From: JAXDBM01 sp963709485
Lineage (GTDB): Bacteria; Desulfobacterota; Syntrophia; Syntrophales; Fen-1087
Length of the DNA: 64,000 bases
Reading direction: 5' to 3'
NCBI GenBank assembly: GCA_963709485.1
Contig: CAVPWE010000001.1
Span: 558,001-622,000 of the forward strand
Position numbers and translations under genes: made by a program. This document shows positions 1-8,204 of the stretch, one piece after another. Every line of letters starts with the position of its first letter. The stretch's first letter is position 1. The notes under the pieces are model-generated. The model saw only the letters and a program-made list of their open reading frames with translations. It did no database searches and was not told the origin of the DNA.

Positions 1-1
1 G

Positions 2-1192
2 CAGCACGGCATTGCCGCTTTCTTCGTTCTTTCGGAAGTCATCCTCTGCGCGACAGGCGGAGAGGCCCTTTACGCCGACATGGGTCATCTGGGCAGAAAG
101 CCCATCCTTCAGGCCTGGAATTTTGTGTTTGTTGCCCTGGTGATCAATTATATGGGACAGGGTGTCTTCGCCATTCAGCACCCGGAAGCAAAACACTACC
201 TGTTCGGCATGATCCAGAACCAGGTGTCTTTCCTGTACATCCCCTTCCTCCTGCTGACAGTGTGTGCGACGATCATTGCGTCCCAATCCATCATCAGCGG
301 CGCCTTCTCCATCGTTTACCAGGGGATTACCACCCGGCTGATGCCCCTGATGAAGATCGATTACACTTCCCGCAAGCTGCAATCTCAGATCTACATCGGA
401 GCCATCAACTGGATCATGATGGTCAGCGTCATCTTCATCATGTTCCTGTTTCAGAAGTCATCCAATCTGGCGGCGGCTTACGGCATGGCGGTCACCGGTT
501 CCATGACCATTACCAGCCTGATGATGATCATGGTTTTTTCTCACACCACCAAATGGAAGGTCCCTATTGCCCTGGCGGTCTGTCTCATCGATTTTATCTA
601 TTTGGCCTCGACCTTTACCAAACTGCCCCACGGCGCCTATTGGTCCCTGATCATTGCCGCCGTTCCCTTTTTCATCATGCTTGTCTATACGAAAGGGCAA
701 AAGGTGCTCTTCCGGCGGCTGATGCCCCTGGATATGGAAGCCTTCCTGATCAGCTATGAGCAGGTCTATGGCAAGGGAAGAAACATCGCCGGCACGGCGC
801 TCTTTTTTACACGCCAGGGGAACGTCATTCCCCCTTATATCGTCCATTGCATCCTCGGGAGCAGCATCATCTACGAGAACAATGTTTTCATATCGATCAC
901 CCGGACCGAGGAGCCTTTCGGCGTCGAAACCAGCTATCAGCAGAATTTCGCCCCCGGACTCCACCTGTTTGAGATCAAGGCCGGTTACATGATGGTCGTA
1001 AACATTGAAAAGCTGTTGCAGGAAAGGGGCATACAGGAAAAGATCATCTTCTACGGCGTTGAAGACATCACGACGAAGAACCTGTTCTGGAAAGTATTCA
1101 GTACAATCAGGAAACTGTCTCCGAATTTCGTGCAGTTTCACAGGCTGCCGGCCCGGAAACTGCACGGCGTTGTCACCCGGGTGGAGATGTAA
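2..1192 (+). CDS. kup: Kup-family potassium uptake protein, C-terminal part (5' end outside window)
   Basis: The gene starts before the window: the frame is open from base 2 and encodes the last 396 residues of a Kup/TrkD K+:H+ symporter of the inner membrane. The visible N-terminus contains the family signature TGGEALYADMGHLG, so the ATG at base 80 is internal and not the start. Roughly seven hydrophobic segments follow up to about residue 240 of the fragment, then a hydrophilic cytosolic tail of about 150 residues, the normal Kup layout. It imports K+ at low affinity. The next gene on this strand begins 87 bases downstream and looks unrelated. Confidence 0.93.
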   Translation, partial: QHGIAAFFVLSEVILCATGGEALYADMGHLGRKPILQAWNFVFVALVINYMGQGVFAIQHPEAKHYLFGMIQNQVSFLYIPFLLLTVCATIIASQSIISGAFSIVYQGITTRLMPLMKIDYTSRKLQSQIYIGAINWIMMVSVIFIMFLFQKSSNLAAAYGMAVTGSMTITSLMMIMVFSHTTKWKVPIALAVCLIDFIYLASTFTKLPHGAYWSLIIAAVPFFIMLVYTKGQKVLFRRLMPLDMEAFLISYEQVYGKGRNIAGTALFFTRQGNVIPPYIVHCILGSSIIYENNVFISITRTEEPFGVETSYQQNFAPGLHLFEIKAGYMMVVNIEKLLQERGIQEKIIFYGVEDITTKNLFWKVFSTIRKLSPNFVQFHRLPARKLHGVVTRVEM

Positions 1193-1279
1193 GCGGGAGG
1201 GTGCGGAAACGACCTTGCCGGGCGGGAACATTCAACTGAAAACGCACGGATGAAATCAGAGTTTCGGAAAGGATGAAAG

Positions 1280-1588
1280 ATGGCAGATCAGCCTGAAACG
1301 GGGGATGGCAAGGGGATGTCGCCGCGGATGATCGAGAAGATCGACCGGGTCCTCGAGCGGGTCAAGGACCCGGAAAGCGGGCTGCCCGTTTCCCGGCTCG
1401 GCCTGGTGAAACGGCTCCGCTACAGCGAGCGCGAGAAAAAGCTGTTCGTCTTCACAGACGTCTACCCGCACCTGCCCAAATGCGTCACCTGTGCCGCGAT
1501 TGCCCGGACGATCGTCTCCACCATCATCCGGGACCTGACGGCGGAGCTGGAGCGTGAGTTTCCCGATCTGAGCGTGGAGTTCGTCTGA
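1280..1588 (+). CDS. FSCA/MIP18-like (DUF59-type) small protein
   Basis: A 102-residue protein. Residues about 25-45 (VKDPESGLPVSRLGLVKRL) match the start of the FSCA/DUF59 fold seen in PaaD, SufT and MIP18 (DPExGxxVxxLGLV). The rest is consistent with that alpha/beta fold: a strand with aromatic residues, then a CxxC (CVTC) before a helix. Family members help assemble or insert iron-sulfur clusters. No other Fe-S assembly genes lie nearby, so the role here is an inference. The start at 1280 follows the purine-rich sequence GGAAAGGATGAAAG. It converges with the ferritin-like gene, whose stop codon lies 2 bases away. Confidence 0.65.
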   Translation: MADQPETGDGKGMSPRMIEKIDRVLERVKDPESGLPVSRLGLVKRLRYSEREKKLFVFTDVYPHLPKCVTCAAIARTIVSTIIRDLTAELEREFPDLSVEFV

Positions 1589-1590
1589 TC

Positions 1591-2109
1591 TCAGAAGAAC
1601 TTCCCGAAGGTCAGGCCAGCGTACATCGGGTCGTGGTTGGCCCGCAGGGTGCGCACCATGACCATGTGGGATTTTTCCTCCTTGGCGATCTTCTCGAAAA
1701 ATTTTTTCTGGTCCCTGTCACGGGCCAGTTTGGCCAGTTCGGAGTAGAGGAGGATGGCGTTCTTTTCCGCCGCCATGGCGATGGCGCAGGCCTGCCCCAC
1801 CGTCTCGACCTTTTCCAGCCGCTTGTCCACCGTTTCGCCTCTCGGAAACAGCCCTTCCTGGACGATCGATTCGAGGTAATCGTCGATCTCCGGGTTGCGC
1901 AGGGTCTGCTCCACCCCCTTGACATCGGCCTGGACCTTGAAGTCCGAGAAGAGCCGCAGGTGGGCCGCCTCTTCCTTGGCCAGGTTCGTGAATAGCTTCT
2001 TCAGGTCTTCCGCGTCGAACTTCTTCGCCGCCTTCGTGTAGAAGGCCATGCCGTCCTTTTCCGCCTTGATTGCAAAATCGAAAACGTCCAGTTTCTCACG
2101 CTTTGCCAT
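1591..2109 (-). CDS. Ferritin-like / rubrerythrin-type diiron protein
   Basis: A 172-residue, all-helical protein with two ferritin half-repeats: EKDGMAFYTKAAKK with EEAAHLRLF in the first half, and AEKNAILLYSELAK with KEEKSHMVM in the second. The paired E and ExxH residues are the usual diiron ligands. There is no C-terminal rubredoxin domain, so this is a rubrerythrin-like (ferritin-like) protein rather than classical rubrerythrin. Relatives reduce peroxide or store iron in anaerobes. The gene is monocistronic, with an AGGAGGG-like ribosome site just upstream of its ATG (bases 2110-2125 on the minus strand). Confidence 0.8.
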   Translation of the reverse strand: MAKREKLDVFDFAIKAEKDGMAFYTKAAKKFDAEDLKKLFTNLAKEEAAHLRLFSDFKVQADVKGVEQTLRNPEIDDYLESIVQEGLFPRGETVDKRLEKVETVGQACAIAMAAEKNAILLYSELAKLARDRDQKKFFEKIAKEEKSHMVMVRTLRANHDPMYAGLTFGKFF

Positions 2110-2214
2110 GGTCTGCCCTCCTTCATTCTGACTGGGTTGTTCGTCCCTGCGATAACAGCCGCCTGATCGCCCTGATCATGAAGCGGCGCCTTCCTTTCTG
2201 TCAAGAAAAAACGA

Positions 2215-2580
2215 CTAATAGACGGACTTTCTTCCCTCGAGAAGGCCCTTTTCCGTCTCCGGCTTCCCCTTGCATTCGGGCGGCATGGGGATCTCGTCGC
2301 CCGCGTCGCAGGGGAGCCCGCTCATGGACTTGGCCACACAGCGTCCGGTCCGGAACCCGATCTCGTAGCAGGACAGGGCGCTGCCCGGACCGGCGGGCTT
2401 CGGCGATACCGCAGGCGCCGGTGCCGTTGCGCTTGCCTGCGGGTTTGCCTGCGCAGCCGCGGGTTTCGGCTTCTCCGCCTGTGCCGGTACCCCCTTGCCA
2501 GAATCGCCGCAGGCCGCAAAAAGCAGGCACAGCGCCGCCAGGGCGAAGAGTATTCCCGTTTTCAAAATCATTTTCTTCAT
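2215..2580 (-). CDS. Small predicted lipoprotein, function unknown
   Basis: 121 residues. A basic start (MKKMILK) is followed by a hydrophobic stretch and a lipobox-like LLFAAC at about residues 19-24, so it is probably lipid-anchored after signal peptidase II cleavage. Residues about 30-70 are low-complexity Ala/Pro/Lys. The C-terminal 50 residues hold four cysteines (CYEIGFRTGRC, LPCDAGD, PECKG), suggesting disulfides or metal binding. Its ATG overlaps the stop of the upstream membrane protein gene by 4 bases, so the two are translationally coupled. I do not recognise a family. Confidence 0.6.
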   Translation of the reverse strand: MKKMILKTGILFALAALCLLFAACGDSGKGVPAQAEKPKPAAAQANPQASATAPAPAVSPKPAGPGSALSCYEIGFRTGRCVAKSMSGLPCDAGDEIPMPPECKGKPETEKGLLEGRKSVY

Positions 2581-3251
2581 CGTGATGCCTCCTGTCTGAA
2601 CTGGGATAAAAGCCAGCGATACACCGGCGTGAGATCATTCGCCACCTGCCCTTCACGGGGGATCATGAAGATAAAGCAGCGCTTCTGCTCCGGAACGAAG
2701 GCCACGTGGCGGACGTTCCCCGGATCGGGGGAGCCTCCGGCCAGCGTCCGCAACTGATCGCGGATCTTCCCGTTGCCGTAATAAAGATGAAAGCTGCTCT
2801 TTCCCCAGGTCAGCATCTCCTGTTTCAGGCGGTTTGCGTTATCGATCTTCGGTCCCCGGAAGCGGCTGTACCCTTCTTCGATCAGATGTCCCTCGGCGCC
2901 GGGGGCCTGCCGAAGGTGCAGGGTGATGAACAGTCGGTCGTATTTGCGGATCAGCTTGGAGACGGGCATCCAGAGCCAGGAATGCCTTGGCAGAAAGGTG
3001 ATGGTGGCGTCCACCCGCTCCACGGGAGATTTTTTCGGCAGGGTCAGGTTGGCGTGGTATCCGATCAGGCCGCCGATGTTGGTGAAGGTCTGGTCCGTCG
3101 GCTGGAACACGGAGATCATGTCGCTGAAGGCGCTGCGGAAGATCCGGTAGTTGGTACGCTTTCCCCAGAAATAACCGGCCCCCAGCAGGAACGAGAAGGC
3201 GACAAAGAGAAAGAAAAGAGGTTCCTTCGCCAGGTGGCTGTACTCAAACAT
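2577..3251 (-). CDS. Membrane-anchored protein of unknown function
   Basis: 224 residues with one N-terminal transmembrane helix at about 12-30 (FFLFVAFSFLLGAGYFW). The remainder is soluble and of mixed alpha/beta type (predicted from the sequence pattern only), with no catalytic motif I recognise. The gene overlaps the 3' end of the ArsA-type gene by 8 bases and the following lipoprotein gene by 4, so the three form one transcription unit. The coupling suggests a shared envelope role, which is an inference. Confidence 0.6.
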   Translation of the reverse strand: MFEYSHLAKEPLFFLFVAFSFLLGAGYFWGKRTNYRIFRSAFSDMISVFQPTDQTFTNIGGLIGYHANLTLPKKSPVERVDATITFLPRHSWLWMPVSKLIRKYDRLFITLHLRQAPGAEGHLIEEGYSRFRGPKIDNANRLKQEMLTWGKSSFHLYYGNGKIRDQLRTLAGGSPDPGNVRHVAFVPEQKRCFIFMIPREGQVANDLTPVYRWLLSQFRQEASR

Positions 3252-4208
3252 GTTCCGTTCTTCCTTCCTTGAGATGGACCGTCAGGTCTTCGGCAATTCC
3301 GTAAAGGGGCGCCGAGCCGCCCAGGATGAATTCCCGGTTCAGGGCCACGAGTGACTGTCGGGACGGCAGCGCCGGCCTGGCGCTTCAGCGCGCCGGTGAC
3401 GTGCTCCGCCGTGTGCCGGTTTTCCTCCGTGACCTTGTTGGCGATCAGGAGCGCGAGCGGAAGCTTCAGTTCCCGCAGCCCTTCAATGAGCCGCTCCGAT
3501 TCCCGGAGCGACAGGAGATCGGGATTGAAAACCACCACGACGCCGCAGTCCTTTCCCTGGAGCGTCCCGGCTCAGGGCCTTGTAGTTTCCGTCGAGGATT
3601 CGCAGCCGTTTGAGGATGTCGTCGTCCTTCTCATCGTATTGCAGGCGGATTTCCGGATTTGCCTCCCCTTCCTTGAGGGGTCCACGGATCTTCTGGATTG
3701 TGTGGCGCTTGTCGAGGATCTGCCGGCGGATCGCGGTCAGGCGTTCGATCCAGGCCATGGTCACCTGGGGCAGGGCCAGGAACCGCAGCGTCAGCCCCGT
3801 GGGGGGCGTGTCGAACACGATGTAATCGAATGCTCCCTCCTCCCGGAGCGTCTTCTCGATGCTGGTCAGCAGGGCGTATTCCTCGATGCCGGGGGAGTAT
3901 TTCAGGATCGAAAAGTACCGATCCAGGTTCAGGGTCCGCAGATAGTGATAGGACTCAGACAGGACGCGGGTTTCCTGCTCGAGATAGTCCCGGGCCAGCT
4001 TCTTCAGGTCCACTTCCCGGAGCTGCAGGTTCTCGGAGAAGCTCTTCTTGCCGTCCCCCAGGGAAACGCCGAAGACGTCTCCCAGGTTGTGGGCGGGGTC
4101 CAGGGAAACGGCCAGGACGCGGTTTTTCCGGGAAAGCTGCCAGGCGGCGGCCGCCGCCAGCGTGGATTTCCCGACTCCGCCTTTGCCTGTAAAAAAGATA
4201 ATTTTCAC
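3244..4208 (-). pseudogene. ArsA/Get3-family ATPase, broken by two +1 frameshifts
   Basis: The GTG at 4208 follows the upstream stop directly (TGACGTG) and begins VKIIFFTGKGGVGKSTL, the deviant Walker A (P-loop) of the ArsA/Get3 family. Switch I (SLDPAHNLGDVF) and switch II (VFDTPPTG) are present. The frame shifts near 3555-3557, where dropping one G of a GGG run on the coding strand restores GKDCGVVVVFNPDLL. It shifts again near 3365-3375, after which the frame reads LPSRQSLVALNREFILGG to a stop at 3244. With both bases removed, the 963 bases encode an intact 320-residue protein. Family members drive arsenite export or deliver tail-anchored membrane proteins; no arsB, arsC or arsR is present. 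Real decay and sequencing error are both possible. Confidence 0.8.
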
Positions 4209-4209
4209 G

Positions 4210-4494
4210 TCAGTCGATCCCGAGGGTGCCGGCGATCTCCGCCAGCATGTCCCCGGCATCCTCCGCCCGCCGGTGCAGGACCTCGATCTCCCGCTCCATG
4301 AAGGGCAGGAGCTCCACGGACAGGAAGCTCGGCGGCGAGGGCAGCCCCACGAAGGAACCGAGGAGCAGAAGCGCGAAGATGTTTTCCAGCTCCTGGGCCT
4401 CCAGGCAGGTCAGGGACACGAGGTTCTCCCGCTGGAGGGCGCCGATGTCGGAAAAAACCCGGCGGCAGAAGCGGACAAGGGGATGCGGCGTCAT
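4210..4494 (-). CDS. Small hypothetical protein upstream of the ArsA-type ATPase
   Basis: 94 residues, predicted mostly helical, with a hydrophobic segment (ENIFALLLLGSFVGLP) at about 38-53 and an acidic C-terminus. Its stop codon is one base before the GTG start of the ArsA-type gene, so it is the first gene of that operon. I recognise no family. Overlap-style spacing suggests it works with the ATPase. Confidence 0.5.
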   Translation of the reverse strand: MTPHPLVRFCRRVFSDIGALQRENLVSLTCLEAQELENIFALLLLGSFVGLPSPPSFLSVELLPFMEREIEVLHRRAEDAGDMLAEIAGTLGID

Positions 4495-4514
4495 GTTTGT
4501 TTCGTAAAAAAAGA

Positions 4515-4551
4515 TGAAAAAAGCGGGGGACAGATGAAAAATCTGTCCCCC
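4515..4551 (-). terminator. Rho-independent terminator of cstA
   Basis: Bases 4525-4535 and 4541-4551 form a perfect 11-bp stem (GGGGGACAGAT with ATCTGTCCCCC) closed by a 5-base loop. On the minus strand the stem is followed by a T run (complement of AAAAAAG at 4517-4523). It lies 23 bases after the cstA stop and separates cstA from the operon downstream. Confidence 0.85.
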
Positions 4552-4573
4552 TGAGTTCAGTTAAGATTTTTTA

Positions 4574-6355
4574 CTACTCCACTTTCTTCCTCATCTTGAT
4601 GAAATCGAAAATGAAGATGAAATTGAGCAGCAGCATGATGCCCATGATGATCTGCACCGTCCAGCCCTGTCCGGGGGCCTTGGCGATGTTGGTGGGCATG
4701 ACGACGATCATGAACCAGACGATGGCGCAGGTCACCGTGATCCAGAGCAGGTAGGCCGGCACGACGGCCATGATGGCGAAGTTCGACTTCAGCTTCTTGG
4801 ACACATAGGCCGCTCCCGTCATGAGGGCGATGGCGGCGATGAGCTGGTTGGCCGCGCCGAAGGACGGCCAGACGATGGTGAACTGTTTGCTCCAGGCGAG
4901 GTATATCCCGATGGCTGCCGGCACGAGCGAGGCGATCCAGCGGTTCGTCAGGACGCTGTAAAGGCCCTTCATGGTGTTCTTCACCGGGGCGAGCATCTCC
5001 ACGAGGCAGTAGCGGGCGATGCGGTTCGTCGTGTCCAGCGTCGTCAGCGCGAAGGCGGAGATCCACAGACCGGCGAGGATCTTGACGATCTTCGTCGGGA
5101 TGAAGCTGAGGAAGCTTGCCGCCACCATGTCTGCGTAGGTCTGGACGACGAGGTTCGCTTGATCAAGCTTGAGAGAAGACGAAACTTTGGTGAAAAGCGC
5201 ACCCCAGTTGTCCAGCGTCAGGGCGAAGACGGGGGCCGTGAAGGCGGCGCCCGAGGCGGCAGCCTTGGCGGCATCGGCGGCCACCTGGGCGGCGTGGCCG
5301 TTCTTCAGGGCCGTAAAGCCGAACCCGGCGATGCCGCAGATGACGATCGTGGAGAGGAAGCCCTCCGTGAACATGGAGCCGTAGCCGATGAAGAGGCCGT
5401 CAGACTCTTTGGAAATCTGCTTGGACGAGGTGCCTGAGGCCACCAGGGAGTGGAAGCCCGACAGGGACCCGCAGGCGATGATCAGCGGAATGGCCGGCCA
5501 GAAGGGCGTCGGTTTTCCTCCGATCAGGTTGGGGGAGAATGTCGAGTAGGCCGGGATCTCGATCCCATGGAAGGTGAAGAAGGCGGCGATGAACCCGATG
5601 GCGATACCGAAGTAGAGGAGCCAGGAGTTCAGGTAATCCCGGGGCTGCAGCAGGATGTTCACCGGGATGGCCGCGGCGATGATGATGTAGATGAAGAGGA
5701 TCACCAGCCAGGCCTCGAAGCTCAGGGCCACGGGAACGATGGTTCCCAGCCAGATGGCGATGGCCATCAGGATGATCCCGATGACCGTGGCGATGGGCAG
5801 GTTCATCTTCATCTGATAGATGAGGTAGCCTAGGATGATCGCCGCGATGGTGACGAAGATCGAGGCGCCTGCAATCTCCGGCGTCTTCACGAACATGGAG
5901 GAGATGACGGTGCCGAAGGCCGCCACGACCAGGACCAGCAGGAAGAAGACGATCCAGTAGAAGGCCGTCCCCGTCCGTTTGGAGATGAGGTCCGTGGCGA
6001 CGAACTGGATGGACTTGCCGTCGTAGCGCATGGAGGCCATGAGCGCGAGGTAGTCGTGGACGGCGCCGATGAAGATGTTGCCCAGCCAGACCCAGGCCAG
6101 GGCGGGAAGCCAGCCCCAGCACATGGCCATGGCGGGGCCGACGATGGGGCCTGCCCCGGCGATGGACGAGAAGTGATGGCCGAAAAGGACCATCCGGTGG
6201 GCGGGGACGTAGTCGATGCCGTCGTAGAGGCGCTTGGACGGGGCGTCGATCTCGTCCGAGGCCCGGACAACATCCCGTTCGATCTTTTTCCCGTAGGTGA
6301 AGTACAGGCCTACGTAAAGGATGAAGCCGATGATGCCGATGATGGTGGTAGTCAT
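4574..6355 (-). CDS. cstA: Carbon starvation protein CstA-type transporter
   Basis: 593 residues with about 15-16 hydrophobic segments. The N-terminal region is the typical CstA block: GKKIERDVV, DGIDYVPA, LFGHHFSSIAGAGPIVGPA and GNIFIGAVHDY, followed by SLSGFHSLVASGTSSKQ near residue 300. CstA proteins import pyruvate or peptides during carbon limitation. The protein is shorter than E. coli CstA (about 700), like many anaerobe homologues. The ATG at 6355 has a strong ribosome site (GAAAGGAGAG). The gene stands alone and ends in a clear terminator. Confidence 0.93.
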   Translation of the reverse strand: MTTTIIGIIGFILYVGLYFTYGKKIERDVVRASDEIDAPSKRLYDGIDYVPAHRMVLFGHHFSSIAGAGPIVGPAMAMCWGWLPALAWVWLGNIFIGAVHDYLALMASMRYDGKSIQFVATDLISKRTGTAFYWIVFFLLVLVVAAFGTVISSMFVKTPEIAGASIFVTIAAIILGYLIYQMKMNLPIATVIGIILMAIAIWLGTIVPVALSFEAWLVILFIYIIIAAAIPVNILLQPRDYLNSWLLYFGIAIGFIAAFFTFHGIEIPAYSTFSPNLIGGKPTPFWPAIPLIIACGSLSGFHSLVASGTSSKQISKESDGLFIGYGSMFTEGFLSTIVICGIAGFGFTALKNGHAAQVAADAAKAAASGAAFTAPVFALTLDNWGALFTKVSSSLKLDQANLVVQTYADMVAASFLSFIPTKIVKILAGLWISAFALTTLDTTNRIARYCLVEMLAPVKNTMKGLYSVLTNRWIASLVPAAIGIYLAWSKQFTIVWPSFGAANQLIAAIALMTGAAYVSKKLKSNFAIMAVVPAYLLWITVTCAIVWFMIVVMPTNIAKAPGQGWTVQIIMGIMLLLNFIFIFDFIKMRKKVE

Positions 6356-6821
6356 GAACGCTCTCCTTTCGTTGAATTAAAATAAAATGAAGAAACGGTC
6401 CCTGCTTCGGGATTCCATCTATAACATCACGGGCGCATCCGGGAAGTCCGGGATCGTCCGCGTTTCCCTGATTTCCTTCAAGCTGTCCGGATATCGCTCA
6501 TCCGGGGCGTGAAAGGGCCCGGCACACGGATGCAAATTTAGTCCCATCGAAAAGGAAAGTCAATGATTTTTAACGCTTCTCATTTTACTTAACATCGGGA
6601 TTTTCCGGGAGCTTCAAGAGCAGAGATCTTCGGGAAAAGAAACGCTTCTAACGGGGGGACGGTCCAAGATGATGCGCTGGCGCAAAGCCATTTTCGCCTT
6701 TATGTCCAGAAACGCCGGGAATCCAACAGCGTATTTCGGTATTCCACCCAACCGGGTTGTCGAACTCGGCACGCAGATAGAACTTTAATTTTGGATGAAA
6801 AGACTCCGTCGCGCATGAATT
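6356..6821. other. Intergenic region upstream of cstA, without an intact gene
   Basis: 466 bases that should hold the cstA promoter and the 3' side of the DUF4118-GAF gene. I find no convincing ORF. Bases 6533-6649 are a shortened, diverged copy of the region in front of the XRE-cupin gene (7932-8204; listed separately). Bases 6651-6821 show nothing I recognise. Confidence 0.5.
6533..6649. repeat. Duplicated non-coding block, copy 1 (internally deleted)
   Basis: Three segments match copy 2 at 7932-8204 in the same order: 6559-6571 (13 identical bases, with 7957-7969), 6592-6612 (21 identical, with 8015-8035) and 6621-6641 (21 identical, with 8184-8204). Between the last two segments, copy 1 has 8 bases where copy 2 has 148. 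In copy 2 the third segment lies inside the coding sequence of the XRE-cupin gene. Copy 1 is also flanked by a direct repeat AACGCTTCT at 6572-6580 and 6641-6649. It reads as an old duplication that lost its middle. Confidence 0.7.
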
Positions 6822-7709
6822 TCAGACGCCCATCCATCGTGCCGCAACAATGGTTGTCAGATTGGAGATGGTTCCCAAAAGACGGCGCTGTTCCGGGAAA
6901 AGATCTTTGGAGTCGCTTAAGATTCCAAGGACGCCGATAATCCCCTCAAGGGATTTCATGGGAATGAAATAGAATGGTGTGTCTGAATGGGTATGCGTTC
7001 CCGCACCCGAAACCTCTCCATTGTTCAGGGTCCAGTTCGCGGCGACCTTCTCCCTTTCAGAGATTTCCAAATCGACGCTGCTTTTTGCCCAAACCCTGAG
7101 GCTTCCATCCTCTTCCCGGAAAAATATTAAAGCCGGCACATTCACAATCATTTTCGTGTACTTTAAGGCAAGATTTCCCAATTGACTGAGCACTCTCGTC
7201 CGCAGTGATTCAGGAAGATTCTGGTTCAAAGAGGGTTTTTCGATAGGGATCAGGGATAGAAAATCTCTGCTCATGTCTTCGATCAGCGAGACGCGATCCA
7301 GTCTGTCTTTCAGAAATGAAGTCTGACGGCGAACAAGGTTGATGAGATAGGTAATCAGCGCGGCAATGGTGAAATAAACAATAATATTATATATGTCCTG
7401 CGGCTTGGAGATGTGCAGGGTGTAATATGGCTCCACATAGAGAAAATTAAATATGAGAAAACCACCGGTAAAGGACAGTACGGCAGCCCAGCTCCCTAAA
7501 TATATCGCACTGGCAATTGCGGGAACGAGGTAAACGAAAACCAATGAGGATGGATGAATGAATTGCGCCAAGAGGATATTGAGGACCGTCGTGAGGGCAA
7601 GCATGACGAAGACGATCAGGAGCTGCCTCAAGTCATCTAATTTCCCCTTACCTTTGACCCCCTCACGATCAGACAAGGTCGGCCCCTGTTCCTGACCCAT
7701 CTTTTGCAT
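6822..7709 (-). CDS. DUF4118 membrane domain + GAF domain protein (KdpD-like input module without kinase)
   Basis: 295 residues. Residues about 30-125 form four transmembrane helices matching the DUF4118 module of KdpD (LVFVYLVPAIASAIYLGSWAAV and FLIFNFLYVEPYYTL regions). A linker helix and a GAF-like domain (about 150-293) follow. The N-terminal KdpD/UspA-like domain and the histidine kinase core are both absent: no H-box and no N/G boxes. KdpD uses these parts to sense K+ or turgor. A free-standing copy may sense and pass a signal to a partner, or be a KdpD-derived fragment that is still intact. Its start is 3 bases after the stop of the nitroreductase remnant. Confidence 0.75.
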   Translation of the reverse strand: MQKMGQEQGPTLSDREGVKGKGKLDDLRQLLIVFVMLALTTVLNILLAQFIHPSSLVFVYLVPAIASAIYLGSWAAVLSFTGGFLIFNFLYVEPYYTLHISKPQDIYNIIVYFTIAALITYLINLVRRQTSFLKDRLDRVSLIEDMSRDFLSLIPIEKPSLNQNLPESLRTRVLSQLGNLALKYTKMIVNVPALIFFREEDGSLRVWAKSSVDLEISEREKVAANWTLNNGEVSGAGTHTHSDTPFYFIPMKSLEGIIGVLGILSDSKDLFPEQRRLLGTISNLTTIVAARWMGV

Positions 7710-7712
7710 AAT

Positions 7713-7835
7713 TCACCCCACGATTCCTTTCTTCAGGGAAGAACAATGTCCTCCAGGGAGCGTTTCAACAGAGATGGCAAATCCCTGATCGAAACGACGG
7801 CAGCTTCTGTTTTTGACGACCAGATCCTTGATCAT
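7713..7835 (-). pseudogene. Remnant of a nitroreductase-family gene (N-terminus only)
   Basis: A 40-codon frame starting at the ATG at 7835 reads MIKDLVVKNRSCRRFDQG followed by FAISVETL, matching the N-terminus of nitroreductase-family FMN enzymes (DLVxKNRSxRRF, then AISxETL). The match then ends and the frame stops at 7713. The FMN-binding and C-terminal parts are missing. It is probably what remains after a deletion that also brought the DUF4118-GAF gene next to it. Confidence 0.55.
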
Positions 7836-7931
7836 GCCGGCCTCCAATGGCATCCCGGTACGAGGACTGTATCTTCCTTAAAGCAGGATACCGCTCGTCC
7901 CGAGGGGGCCACAAGCAGCACATATATTTAA

Positions 7932-8204
7932 AAATTTAATCCGATCAACAGTGAATGTCAATGATTTTTCCGGAGCGGTTCAGGGGCATATTTGACTGCT
8001 TGGCATTTTTCTTGACATCGGGATTTTCCGGGAGCATCATGGCCAAAAAAAAGAATGCAAGGCCCGTCGGCTGCGAATGCCTTGCGCATGAACCGTTCCA
8101 AACCCTTTTGGTGGAGGTGACAAGATGCCACAGGGCGCACAAACCGGATCCGCCGTCGAAGATCTCAAAATCGGCGGCAAGATCAGAGATCTTCGGGAAA
8201 AGAA
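7932..8204. repeat. Duplicated block, copy 2 (leader and 5' end of the XRE-cupin gene)
   Basis: This full-length partner of 6533-6649 covers the upstream region of the XRE-cupin gene and its first 80 coding bases. The last shared segment (8184-8204) encodes IRDLREK of the helix-turn-helix domain, so the copying included coding DNA. Bases 7836-7931 show no other feature. Confidence 0.7.

Noticed and set aside
7704..7931. Plus-strand ORF of 75 codons
   Set aside because: It is antisense to the nitroreductase remnant and has no ribosome site.
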